The translations under genes and the position numbers were made by a program. DNA of 64,000 nt from Comamonas piscis (GTDB lineage: Bacteria; Pseudomonadota; Gammaproteobacteria; Burkholderiales; Burkholderiaceae_C): positions 682,001-746,000 of the forward strand of contig NZ_CP058554.1 of assembly GCF_014109725.1 (NCBI RefSeq), in the 5' to 3' direction. Shown piece by piece: positions 24,820-32,836 of this stretch. Under the pieces are notes generated by a model. It was not told where the DNA came from. It did not search any database and saw nothing but the letters and a program-made list of their open reading frames with translations. Position 1 is the stretch's first letter, and each line of letters opens with the position of its first letter.

Positions 24820-25224
24820 TTAGTAGCTGCCGCCACCGTAGCCGCCACGGCCACCGCCGCCGCCGAAGCCGCCGCGATCACCACCGCCGCCGCCGAAGCC
24901 GCCACGGCCGCCACCGCCGCCGCCGAAGCCGCCGCGATCACCGCCGCCGAAGCCGCCGCTACGTGGAGGACGTGCTTCCATTGGACGTGCTTCGTTCACG
25001 ACCAGGTTACGGCCGCCGAAACCTTGGCCATTCACGCCTTCGATAGCAGCTTGTGCTTCAGCGTCCGAACCCATTTCCACAAAGCCGAAGCCCTTGGAAC
25101 GGCCGGTGTCACGTTCCATCATGACCTTGGCGCTGGAGACGGAACCGAACTGGCTGAAAGTGCTTTCCAGATCGCTGTCACGGAAAGAGTAGGGCAGGTT
25201 GCCCACGTAAAGTTTGTTGCCCAT
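24820..25224 (-). CDS. RRM-domain glycine-rich RNA-binding protein (short paralogue)
   Basis: A 134-residue RNA-binding protein with an RRM (RNP2 KLYVGNLPY, RNP1 RSKGFGFVEM) and a short Gly/Arg tail (GGFGGGDRGGFGGGGGG repeats). ATG 25224 is chosen because it matches the paralogue's start exactly (MGNKLYVGNLPY) and is preceded by GGAG; an in-frame ATG at 25347 would add an unconserved leader. Compared with its neighbour the tail is about 85 residues shorter. The pair looks like a tandem duplication with independent terminators. Confidence 0.93.
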   Translation of the reverse strand: MGNKLYVGNLPYSFRDSDLESTFSQFGSVSSAKVMMERDTGRSKGFGFVEMGSDAEAQAAIEGVNGQGFGGRNLVVNEARPMEARPPRSGGFGGGDRGGFGGGGGGRGGFGGGGGDRGGFGGGGGRGGYGGGSY

Positions 25225-25372
25225 TTGAGGACTCCGAAAAAAGTAAAAAAAGCGATGGAGCCTGATGCAATCAACAAACCTGTGACAACTTCCAAGACGG
25301 ATCACCGCACGCTCAAGTGTACCCGGAGGCACACAAAGCTTCACCATTATGAGCGAATCGCCTTACGCTGTG

Positions 25373-25402
25373 TTGACAGAACCCGCAAGCAAACCCTGGT
25401 AT
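25373..25402 (+). promoter_or_regulatory. Candidate sigma-70 promoter of the Mn riboswitch gene
   Basis: TTGACA (25373-25378), 18-base spacer, TGGTAT (25397-25402). The -35 is perfect, the -10 is weak (3 of 6). Transcription would begin near 25409, just before the structured leader. Confidence 0.45.
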
Positions 25403-25408
25403 TTCCCC

Positions 25409-25630
25409 TGAGGCGTATCTTTGTTGCGGCGCAGCATCATATTTGGGCGTATGATGCGCCAGTCTTTGGGGAGTAGCCTGCCGGGCGCGCAATGCGCCGC
25501 GGAGTGTGCGTCAACAAACTTGGGCCCTAGCGGCCTATGGCGTACACAGCACCTTGTGATGATGAGGGCGCTGGGCGAGACCATTGACCACGTTGCGATC
25601 CAATGCCGGAGTCGCGATGCGGTCAATGCT
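25409..25630 (+). ncRNA. yybP-ykoY-type manganese riboswitch leader
   Basis: The leader of the downstream GDT1-type transporter carries the hallmark GGGGAGTAGC (25468-25477) and, about 100 bases later, GAGACC (25577-25582), the two conserved internal-loop elements of the yybP-ykoY family. A hairpin precedes the first element (GGCG, CATCATA 25435-25441 / TATGATG 25450-25456, CGCC). Behind the second element ATTGACC (25583-25589) and GGTCAAT (25621-25627) can pair and may be the expression platform. The family is known to sense Mn2+ and to control Mn exporters, which fits the gene below. Boundaries are approximate. Confidence 0.75.
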
Positions 25631-25666
25631 GTCTTGCTATATCCGGCTGCAATAACGATCCCCATC

Positions 25667-26239
25667 ATGGAAGCCTTTCTCCTCTCAACCGCTGTTGTCG
25701 CCCTTGCAGAAATGGGCGACAAGACACAGTTGCTCTCGCTCGTCCTCGCTGCCAAATACCGCAAACCCTGGCCCATTGTCTTGGGCATCTTTGTCTCCAC
25801 CCTCGTCAACCATGCGCTGGCGGGCGCCGTTGGTGCCTGGGTCACCACCGTGCTCGGCCCCGATGTGCTGCGCTGGATTCTGGGTGTGTCCTTTATCTTG
25901 ATGGCCGGCTGGATGCTGATCCCCGACAAGATCGATGAAGACGAGGCCGGCAAGAGCAGCGGCCGCTGGGGCGTGTTCGGCACCACCCTGGTGCTGTTCT
26001 TCCTGGCCGAGATGGGCGACAAAACCCAGCTGGCCACCGTGGGCCTGGCTGCCAAATACCCCGCCTCTTATTACTGGGTAGTCGCCGGCACCACCATCGG
26101 CATGATGCTGGCCAACGCCCCCGTGGTCTGGTTTGGCGACAAGATCACCAAGAAGCTGCCGATCCGCTGGATCCACCGGGTCTGCGCGGTGATCTTCCTG
26201 GTGCTGGGGGTTGCTGCACTGTTCACGACGATGGATTGA
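25667..26239 (+). CDS. GDT1/TMEM165 family (UPF0016) cation transporter, predicted Mn2+ exporter
   Basis: Inner-membrane transporter with the duplicated signature of this family: ALAEMGDKTQLLSL in the first half and FLAEMGDKTQLATV in the second, each E-x-G-D-K-T-(Q) motif lying in a membrane helix that forms the cation site. The 190-residue protein has about six to seven membrane segments. ATG 25667 is the conserved start (MEAFLLSTAVVALAEMG); no clear ribosome-binding site precedes it, which suits control by the leader structure. Its riboswitch context argues for Mn2+ export rather than Ca2+. Confidence 0.93.
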   Translation: MEAFLLSTAVVALAEMGDKTQLLSLVLAAKYRKPWPIVLGIFVSTLVNHALAGAVGAWVTTVLGPDVLRWILGVSFILMAGWMLIPDKIDEDEAGKSSGRWGVFGTTLVLFFLAEMGDKTQLATVGLAAKYPASYYWVVAGTTIGMMLANAPVVWFGDKITKKLPIRWIHRVCAVIFLVLGVAALFTTMD

Positions 26240-26273
26240 TACCGATAGCGCTACGGTACAAAAACAAATGCAA

Positions 26274-26314
26274 AAAGGGCTGGGGGTCTTGCGATCTCCA
26301 GCCCTTTCTTTATG
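26274..26314. terminator. Terminator shared by the GDT1-type gene and putA
   Basis: GGGCTGGGGGTC (26277-26288) pairs with GATCTCCAGCCC over 12 positions (two G-U pairs), extended by AAA/TTT. It lies between the convergent ends of the two genes. Confidence 0.75.
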
Positions 26315-26336
26315 GGGCGCCGCCCCATCCCCAGCT

Positions 26337-29300
26337 TTAATCCAAAGTCATCAAGCTGGCATTGCCCCCAGCCGCTGCCGTGTTGATGCTGATGGCATGC
26401 TCGGCCAGCAGGCGGAACAGCGGCAGGCTGCCGTCTGGGGCCTGGGCGGTCATCGGCACGATGGCGCCCGCACGGTCGACGAGGCTGTTGCCAGCAGCTT
26501 GCCAGCCGCTGGCCGCGTCGATGACCAGGGCATCAAAGGCTTCGGTCTGCAAGAAGGCCTGGCCGCTGTGGCTGGACAGTTGCACTGAAGCACGCACGGA
26601 GGCGGGCAGCTGGGCGAGCAGGCTGGTGTGGGCGCTGCCTGCGGGCCAGACGGCGGTGGCGCCCACGGCTAGCACGGCAGCCAGCTGCGCCAGCAGCAGG
26701 GTGTTGCTGCTGGCCACACAGGCCACACGCTCGCGGCCGCTCAGCACATACAGGTTGCGCTCGCCGGTGGGGCCGGGCAGCTCGGCCGCAAAGCCGTTGC
26801 CGGTATGGGCGGCATAGCGCTGGCACAGGGCTGCCAGGTCGCCTTGGCCTTGCTGGCTGGCCCAGCTTTGCAGGGCATCCAAAGCGGGGGCGGGTGCAGC
26901 ATCGGCCTGCTCCAGGCCATGGGCGTTGCTGCGCTGGCCGGAAGCGGGTGCAGGGGCTTGGCTGCCTGCCATGCGGGGCAGGTGGGCCAGCGCATCCACC
27001 GTGGCCGTGGCGGGCATGCGGCTCAGCAGGCGCAGCATGTACAGCGGGCCACCGGCCTTGGGGCCCGTGCCCGACAGGCCTTCGCCACCAAAGGGCTGCA
27101 CGCCGACGACGGCGCCGACGATGTTGCGGTTCACATAGATATTGCCGGCATGCGCGGTGTTGACCACCTGGTGGATGGTTTCATCAATGCGGGTGTGCAG
27201 GCCCAGGGTGAGCGCGTAGCCGGTGGCATTGATGTCGGCCAGCAGCTGGGGCAGGTTCTCGCGGCGGTAGCGCAGCACATGCAGCACCGGGCCGAAGACC
27301 TCGCGCTTCAGCTCGGACAGCTGGCGAATGGCGATCACCGTGGGCGGCACAAAGGTGCCTGGCGCGCTGGCGCCGCCATTTTGCCAGACCTGGTGGCCGG
27401 CAGCCTGCATGCGGGCAATGTGCTGGTCGATAACGCCCTTGGCCTCGGCATCGATGACGGGGCCGACATCGGTCTTGAGCTGGCAGGGGTTGCTAACATT
27501 AAGCTCCTGCATCGCGCCGCGCAGCATGTGCAGCAGGCGGTCGGCGGCTTCCTCTTGCACGCAGAGCACGCGCAGCGCCGAGCAGCGCTGGCCGGCGGAG
27601 TCAAAGGCTGAGGACAGCACATCCACCACCACCTGCTCGGCCAGCGCGGACGAATCCACGATCATCGCGTTCTGGCCACCGGTCTCGGCCACCAGGGTGA
27701 CGGGCTGGCCTTGGGCATCGAGGCGCTGGGCCAGGGTTTTTTGCAGAATGCGGGCCACCTCGGTCGAGCCGGTGAACATGACGGCTTGCACCCGGCTGTC
27801 AGCCACCAGGCGGGCGCCGACGGTCTCACCGGTGCCCGGCAGCAGCTGCAGCACATCGCGCGGCACGCCGGCCTGCCACAGCGCCTGCACGGCAGCGGCG
27901 GCGATCAGCGGGGTTTGCTCGGCCGGCTTGGCCAACACGGTGTTGCCCGCAGCCAGTGCAGCGGCAATCTGGCCGCTGAAGATGGCCAGCGGGAAGTTCC
28001 AGGGGCTGATGCAAACCACCGGGCCCAGTGCCTGGTAGTCCGCCTCGCCCCAGCTGCGCACCTGGGCAGCGTAAAAGCGCAGAAAGTCGACCGCCTCGCG
28101 CACTTCGGCAATGGCGTTGGAGCAGGTCTTTCCGGCCTCGCGCACCAGCACGCCCATCAAGGTGGGCATATGGGCTTCGAGCAAGTCGCCAGCCTTAGCA
28201 AGGCAGTCGGCGCGTTCGGCGGCCGGGGTGGCCTGCCAGCGGGCAGCGGCGGCTTGGGCCGCAGCCAGCGCAAACTCCACCTGCTCGGTCGATGCGAGGG
28301 TGACGGTACCCACCTGGTCGCGGTGGTCGGCGGGGTTGAGCACGGGCTCGCTCGGCTGGGTGGATGCGGGGGCGCCATCGGCCAGCATCGGCTGGGCATG
28401 CCAGGCCATTTGCGCGCTGGCCTGCAGGTCTTGCTGCAGCGCGCGCAGGCGGTCGTCGTTCGACAGATCCAGCCCGGCCGAATTGCTGCGGCTTGCGCCA
28501 TACAGCGCGCGCGGTTGGGCAATATGCGGGTTGGGCAGGCCCAGCTGGCCTTCGCTTTGCGCCCATTGCTGGACGGTGGTGACAGGGTTCTCCACCAGTT
28601 TGGCCAGGGGGATGTCCTGGTCGGCGATGCGGTTCACAAAGCTGGTGTTGGCGCCGTTCTCCAGCAGGCGACGCACCAGGTAGGCCAGCAGGGTTTCATG
28701 CGTGCCCACGGGCGCATAGATGCGGCAGGGGCGGCCCAGCTTTTCGCTGGCGTTGCGGCCCACTACCTGCTCATACAGCGGCTCGCCCATGCCGTGCAGG
28801 CACTGGAACTCGTACTGGCCGGGCTGGTAGGTTGCCGGGTCAGCCAGGTGGTAGATGGTGGCCAGCGTGTGGGCGTTGTGGGTGGCGAACTGCGGGTACA
28901 CCGCATCGGGCGCGGCCAGCAGCTGGCGGGCGCAGGCCACATAGGACACATCGGTATAGGCCTTGCGGGTGTAGACGGGATAGCCGTCGAGGCCATCGAC
29001 CTGGGCGCGCTTGATCTCGCTGTCCCAGTAAGCGCCTTTGACCAGGCGCACCATCAGCCGGTGCTGGCTGCGGCGGGCCAGATCGATGATGTAGGCCAGC
29101 ACATGGGGGCAGCGCTTTTGGTAGGCCTGCACCACAAAGCCAATGCCGGCAAAGCCTGCCAGTTCGGGCGCAAAGCAGAGCTTTTCCAGCAGGTCCAGTG
29201 ACAGCTCCAGGCGGTCGGCTTCTTCGGCATCGATATTGAGGCCGATGTTGTAGCCCTTGGCCAGCACGGCCAGTTGCAGCACCACCGGATACAGCTCGGC

Positions 29301-30200
29301 CATCACGCGGTCGTACTGCGCGCGGCTGTAGCGCGGGTGCAGGGCCGACAGCTTGATCGAGATGCCCGGGCCTTCATACACGCCCCGGCCATTGCTGGCC
29401 TTGCCAATCGCATGGATGGCGTTTTCGTAATCGCGCAGGTAGCGCTGGGCGTCATCGCTGGTCATCGCCGCTTCGCCCAGCATGTCGTAGGAGTAGCGGA
29501 AGCCCTTGGCCTCCAGGCGCTCGGCATTGTGCAGCGCCTCGCCAATCGTCTCGCCGGTGACGAACTGCTCGCCCATCATGCGCATGGCCATGTCCACACC
29601 CTTGCGGATCAGCGGCTCGCCACCGCGCCCGATCAGGCGGGTCAGCGACTGGCCCAGCGAGCCCTCGCTGTGCGTGGCTACCAGCTTGCCGGTCAGCACC
29701 AGGCCCCAGGCGGCGGCGTTGACGAACATCGATGGGCTCTTGCCCACATGGGCCTTCCACTGGCCGTGGGCAACCTTGTCGCGGATCAGCACATCGCGGG
29801 TGGCCGTGTCGGGGATGCGCAGCAGCGCTTCGGCCAGGCACATCAAGGCTATGCCTTCTTGCGAGGACAGCGCAAACTCCTGCAGCAGGCCTTGCACCAG
29901 GCCGGCACGGCCGCTGTCGGCCTTGCGCTCGCGCAGTGCGCGGGCCAACTGCAGTGCCAAGGCATCGCCTGCCTGGCTGATGGCAGCCGGTGGTGTGGCC
30001 TGCGGAAGCAGGGCGGCTACAGCTTCGGTCTCTGGCTGGCGGTAGGCGGCGGTGATGGCCGCTCGCAAGGCCGTGGCCGGCTGCAGTGCCGATACCAGCT
30101 CATTAAAAACAGGAGCAATTGCGCCAGATCGGCTGCCGTCTGCGGCTGAAAATGGCGAGGTAGTGGAGGGCTGGTTGTCAACAACGGCGTTGGCAGTCAT
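26337..30200 (-). CDS. putA: Bifunctional proline dehydrogenase / L-glutamate gamma-semialdehyde dehydrogenase
   Basis: Oxidises proline to glutamate in two steps with substrate channelling. The 1287-residue protein contains the FAD-dependent proline dehydrogenase barrel (about 130-560, with GPGISIKLSALHPRYSRAQY and VRLVKGAYWDSEIKRA) and the aldehyde dehydrogenase domain (about 640-1080, with ISPWNFPLAIFSGQIAAAL and the catalytic Cys in DSAGQRCSALRVL), then the C-terminal extension typical of long PutA proteins (about 1100-1287). The N-terminus lacks the ribbon-helix-helix DNA-binding domain of the trifunctional E. coli type, so regulation is likely assigned to the divergent Lrp-type gene. 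Confidence 0.96.
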   Translation of the reverse strand: MTANAVVDNQPSTTSPFSAADGSRSGAIAPVFNELVSALQPATALRAAITAAYRQPETEAVAALLPQATPPAAISQAGDALALQLARALRERKADSGRAGLVQGLLQEFALSSQEGIALMCLAEALLRIPDTATRDVLIRDKVAHGQWKAHVGKSPSMFVNAAAWGLVLTGKLVATHSEGSLGQSLTRLIGRGGEPLIRKGVDMAMRMMGEQFVTGETIGEALHNAERLEAKGFRYSYDMLGEAAMTSDDAQRYLRDYENAIHAIGKASNGRGVYEGPGISIKLSALHPRYSRAQYDRVMAELYPVVLQLAVLAKGYNIGLNIDAEEADRLELSLDLLEKLCFAPELAGFAGIGFVVQAYQKRCPHVLAYIIDLARRSQHRLMVRLVKGAYWDSEIKRAQVDGLDGYPVYTRKAYTDVSYVACARQLLAAPDAVYPQFATHNAHTLATIYHLADPATYQPGQYEFQCLHGMGEPLYEQVVGRNASEKLGRPCRIYAPVGTHETLLAYLVRRLLENGANTSFVNRIADQDIPLAKLVENPVTTVQQWAQSEGQLGLPNPHIAQPRALYGASRSNSAGLDLSNDDRLRALQQDLQASAQMAWHAQPMLADGAPASTQPSEPVLNPADHRDQVGTVTLASTEQVEFALAAAQAAAARWQATPAAERADCLAKAGDLLEAHMPTLMGVLVREAGKTCSNAIAEVREAVDFLRFYAAQVRSWGEADYQALGPVVCISPWNFPLAIFSGQIAAALAAGNTVLAKPAEQTPLIAAAAVQALWQAGVPRDVLQLLPGTGETVGARLVADSRVQAVMFTGSTEVARILQKTLAQRLDAQGQPVTLVAETGGQNAMIVDSSALAEQVVVDVLSSAFDSAGQRCSALRVLCVQEEAADRLLHMLRGAMQELNVSNPCQLKTDVGPVIDAEAKGVIDQHIARMQAAGHQVWQNGGASAPGTFVPPTVIAIRQLSELKREVFGPVLHVLRYRRENLPQLLADINATGYALTLGLHTRIDETIHQVVNTAHAGNIYVNRNIVGAVVGVQPFGGEGLSGTGPKAGGPLYMLRLLSRMPATATVDALAHLPRMAGSQAPAPASGQRSNAHGLEQADAAPAPALDALQSWASQQGQGDLAALCQRYAAHTGNGFAAELPGPTGERNLYVLSGRERVACVASSNTLLLAQLAAVLAVGATAVWPAGSAHTSLLAQLPASVRASVQLSSHSGQAFLQTEAFDALVIDAASGWQAAGNSLVDRAGAIVPMTAQAPDGSLPLFRLLAEHAISINTAAAGGNASLMTLD

Positions 30201-30304
30201 GGCGGGCTCGTGTTCCGAGTAGATAGTGAATGCCGCCAGTGTGATCGGTTGTGGTTTGAATTTCTCTCCATAATGTGTGCCATTCGTAGTGAAAAATTCT
30301 GCCC

Positions 30305-30796
30305 ATGACCGCCATTATTGCCCCGCCGGAAGACCTGGACCGCATCGATCTGCGCATTCTGGCCGTGCTGCAGCGCGATGGCCGCATCTCCAACCTGAAG
30401 CTGGCCGAGGCGGTGTCGCTGTCGGCCACAGCGGTGCTGGCCCGCGTGCAGCGCCTCACCAAGGAGGGCTATATCACCGGCTACGAGGCGCGGCTCAACC
30501 CGCAAAAGCTGGGCGCGGCGATGCTGGTCTTTATCGAGGTGCTGCTCGACCGCACCACGCCCAATGTGTTTGACGAGTTCAAGGCGGCTGTGCAGGTGCG
30601 GCCCGAGATCATGGAGTGCCATATGGTCGCTGGCGGCTTTGACTACTTGGTCAAGATCCGCGTGGCCGACATGAACCATTACCGCCACTTTGCCGGTGAG
30701 GTGTTGTGGCAGCTGCCCGGCGTGCGCGAGACCCGCACCTATGCGGTGATGGAAGAGGTCAAAAGCTCCAACCGGCTGTACCTGGGCGGCAGTTGA
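30305..30796 (+). CDS. Lrp/AsnC-family regulator, probable proline-responsive activator of putA
   Basis: Small feast/famine transcription factor: N-terminal winged helix (LDRIDLRILAVLQRDGRISNLKLAEAVSLS) and a C-terminal RAM ligand-binding domain (VRPEIMECHMVAGGFDYLVKIRV). The 163-residue protein is divergent from putA with a 104-base gap, the usual arrangement for PutR/BkdR-like activators of proline catabolism. Ligand and target are inferred from the position. Confidence 0.92.
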   Translation: MTAIIAPPEDLDRIDLRILAVLQRDGRISNLKLAEAVSLSATAVLARVQRLTKEGYITGYEARLNPQKLGAAMLVFIEVLLDRTTPNVFDEFKAAVQVRPEIMECHMVAGGFDYLVKIRVADMNHYRHFAGEVLWQLPGVRETRTYAVMEEVKSSNRLYLGGS

Positions 30797-30823
30797 GGCT
30801 CGGCGTTCTGCGCTGATTTGCAG

Positions 30824-30829
30824 TACACT
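30824..30829 (+). promoter_or_regulatory. Candidate -10 element of the metX leader
   Basis: TACACT matches 4 of 6 positions of the -10 consensus and would place the transcription start near 30836, immediately before the aptamer. No matching -35 was seen. Confidence 0.3.
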
Positions 30830-30838
30830 GATATTTCA

Positions 30839-30893
30839 CGGCGCCGATTTGCTTCAGCTTGCGGGCGCTTTATAAATTCAGCTAAAGACTCGG
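30839..30893 (+). ncRNA. SAM-II-type riboswitch aptamer
   Basis: Stem P1 is GCGCC (30841-30845)/GGCGC (30864-30868), extended by a G-U pair. The conserved GATTT follows the first strand, ATAAAT follows the second, and AGCTAAAG (30880-30887) can pair back with CTTCAGCT (30852-30859) as the pseudoknot with one mismatch. Order and motifs match the SAM-II H-type pseudoknot known upstream of metX, a methionine gene repressed by S-adenosylmethionine. A terminator lies immediately downstream. Confidence 0.8.
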
Positions 30894-30913
30894 TAGGCGA
30901 CTGCATTCCATCG

Positions 30914-30947
30914 ACCCGGCCTCGTTTTTAGCGTTGCCGGGTTTTTT
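30914..30947 (+). terminator. Terminator abutting the metX start codon (riboswitch expression platform)
   Basis: ACCCGGC (30914-30920) pairs with GCCGGGT (30936-30942), followed directly by T residues to 30947. The metX ATG begins at 30948, so the T tract touches the start codon. It is likely the off-state of the SAM riboswitch. Confidence 0.75.
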
Positions 30948-32105
30948 ATGTCATTCGTTGCAACACCCCAGTCCATGCATTTCCCGGAGGCGCTCCCTCT
31001 GCAAAGCGGCGCCTCCATCCGCGACTATGACCTGGCCTACGAGACCTACGGCCAGCTCAACGCCGACCGCTCCAACGCCATCCTCGTCTGCCACGCGCTC
31101 AATGCCTCGCACCATGTGGCCGGCTATTACGAAGGCCAGGCCAAGAGCGAGGGCTGGTGGGACAACATGATCGGCCCGGGCAAGCCGGTCGATACCAACC
31201 AGTTCTTTGTCATTGGCGTCAACAACCTGGGCTCCTGCTTTGGCTCGACCGGGCCCATGCACATGAACCCGGACGGCGGACATGTCTATGGCGCTGATTT
31301 CCCAGTGGTGACGGTGGAAGACTGGGTCGATGCCCAGGCGCTGCTGCTGGACCGGCTCGGCATCACCCAACTGGCCGCCGTACTGGGCGGCAGCCTGGGC
31401 GGCATGCAGGCGCTGTCCTGGACCTTGCAGTACCCCGACCGCATGCGCCACGCCGTGGTGGTGGCCAGCGCGCCCTGTCTGTCGGCCGAGAACATTGCCT
31501 TCAACGAGGTGGCGCGCCGCGCCATCGTGACCGACCCGGACTTCCATGGCGGGCACTTCTACCGCGAGGGTGTGATCCCCAAGCGCGGCTTGCGCATTGC
31601 TCGCATGATCGGCCACATCACCTACCTGAGCGACGATGTGATGAACCAGAAGTTCGGCCGCCAGCTGCGCGAAGGCCTGGACCTGAAATACAGCACCCAG
31701 GATGTGGAGTTCCAGATCGAAAGCTATCTGCGCTACCAGGGTGACAAGTTCAGCGACTACTTCGACGCCAACACCTATTTGCTGATCACCCGCGCGCTGG
31801 ACTACTTTGACCCGGCCAAGCCCTTTGGTGGTGACCTGACCCAGGCGCTGGCGGGCGCCAAGGCGCGCTTCATGCTGGTGAGCTTCAGCACCGACTGGCG
31901 CTTTTCGCCGGCGCGCAGCCGCGAGATCGTCAAGGCCTTGCTCGACAACCGCCGCACCGTCAGCTACGCCGAGATCGATGCGCCCCACGGGCATGACGCG
32001 TTTTTGCTCGACGATGCCCGCTACATGGGTGTGATGCGTTCCTATTTTGACAACATGGCCCGCGAGTTGACCGCCGGCCAGACCAGCGCCCAGGAGGCGG
32101 TATGA
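30948..32105 (+). CDS. metX: Homoserine O-acetyltransferase/O-succinyltransferase
   Basis: Alpha/beta-hydrolase-fold enzyme that activates homoserine for methionine synthesis. The 385-residue product has the oxyanion and nucleophile regions typical of MetX (ILVCHALNASHHVAG, then GGSLGGMQALSW with the nucleophile Ser), and the catalytic Asp/His near the C-terminus (SFSTDWRFSP, DAPHGHDAFLLD). The start is ATG 30948; no ribosome-binding site precedes it because the terminator stem occupies that place. It overlaps metW by 4 bases and is controlled by a SAM-II-like leader. Confidence 0.96.
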   Translation: MSFVATPQSMHFPEALPLQSGASIRDYDLAYETYGQLNADRSNAILVCHALNASHHVAGYYEGQAKSEGWWDNMIGPGKPVDTNQFFVIGVNNLGSCFGSTGPMHMNPDGGHVYGADFPVVTVEDWVDAQALLLDRLGITQLAAVLGGSLGGMQALSWTLQYPDRMRHAVVVASAPCLSAENIAFNEVARRAIVTDPDFHGGHFYREGVIPKRGLRIARMIGHITYLSDDVMNQKFGRQLREGLDLKYSTQDVEFQIESYLRYQGDKFSDYFDANTYLLITRALDYFDPAKPFGGDLTQALAGAKARFMLVSFSTDWRFSPARSREIVKALLDNRRTVSYAEIDAPHGHDAFLLDDARYMGVMRSYFDNMARELTAGQTSAQEAV

Positions 32106-32689
32106 CCGAAGCTTCTTCCACCTTCCAGGCCATTGCCAACCTGGTGCCCGAGGGCGCCCGCGTGCTCGACCTGGGTTGCGGCGATGGCAGCCTGCTGGCC
32201 TACTTGCAGCGCGAGCGCCAGTGCAGCGGCTACGGCATCGAGTTTGACGACAGCAATGTGCTGGCCTGCGTGCGCCGGGGCGTGAACGTGCTGCAGCTGA
32301 ATCTGGAAGACGGCCTGGCCATCTTCGAGGACAACAGCTTTGATGTGGTGCTGCAGATCGACACCTTGCAGCATCTGCGCAATGCCGAGGTGATGCTGCG
32401 CGAGACGGCGCGCATTGGCAAGCAGGGCGTGGTCGCCTTCCCCAACTTTGCCCACTGGCCCAACCGCCTGTCCATCCTGCAAGGCCGCATGCCGGTGACC
32501 AAGCGCCTGCCCTACCAGTGGTATGACACGCCCAATATCCGCGTTGGTACCTACAAGGATTTTGAGGTGCTGGCGCTCAAGAACAAGCTGCGTATTCTGG
32601 ACAGCTTTGGCCTGCAGGGTGGCGAGGTGCGGCGCTGGCTGCCCAATGCCCGCGCGGGCACGGCGGTGTTCCACTTCGAGCACGCCTGA
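32102..32689 (+). CDS. metW: Methionine biosynthesis protein MetW
   Basis: Class I methyltransferase-like protein that in many proteobacteria is paired with MetX and needed for its full activity. The 195-residue product has the SAM-site motif ARVLDLGCGDGSLLAYL and the characteristic NFAHWPNRLSILQGRMPVTK and QWYDTPNIRVGTYKDFE. It starts inside metX (ATGA overlap at 32102-32105), so it is under the same SAM riboswitch. Confidence 0.95.
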   Translation: MTEASSTFQAIANLVPEGARVLDLGCGDGSLLAYLQRERQCSGYGIEFDDSNVLACVRRGVNVLQLNLEDGLAIFEDNSFDVVLQIDTLQHLRNAEVMLRETARIGKQGVVAFPNFAHWPNRLSILQGRMPVTKRLPYQWYDTPNIRVGTYKDFEVLALKNKLRILDSFGLQGGEVRRWLPNARAGTAVFHFEHA

Positions 32690-32836
32690 GGCTTGGGTGT
32701 GGATTTGCCCGGCGGGGCCCTGTGCTGGATGACGGCAGCAGGGCTTTGCCCCAGGCGATAGCCGGCTGGCGGCTGCGCTGGTACGCTTGGGGTTGCGGCT
32801 GCCCTTTTCGTGGCAGCACCACCAGGAGATTCACCC

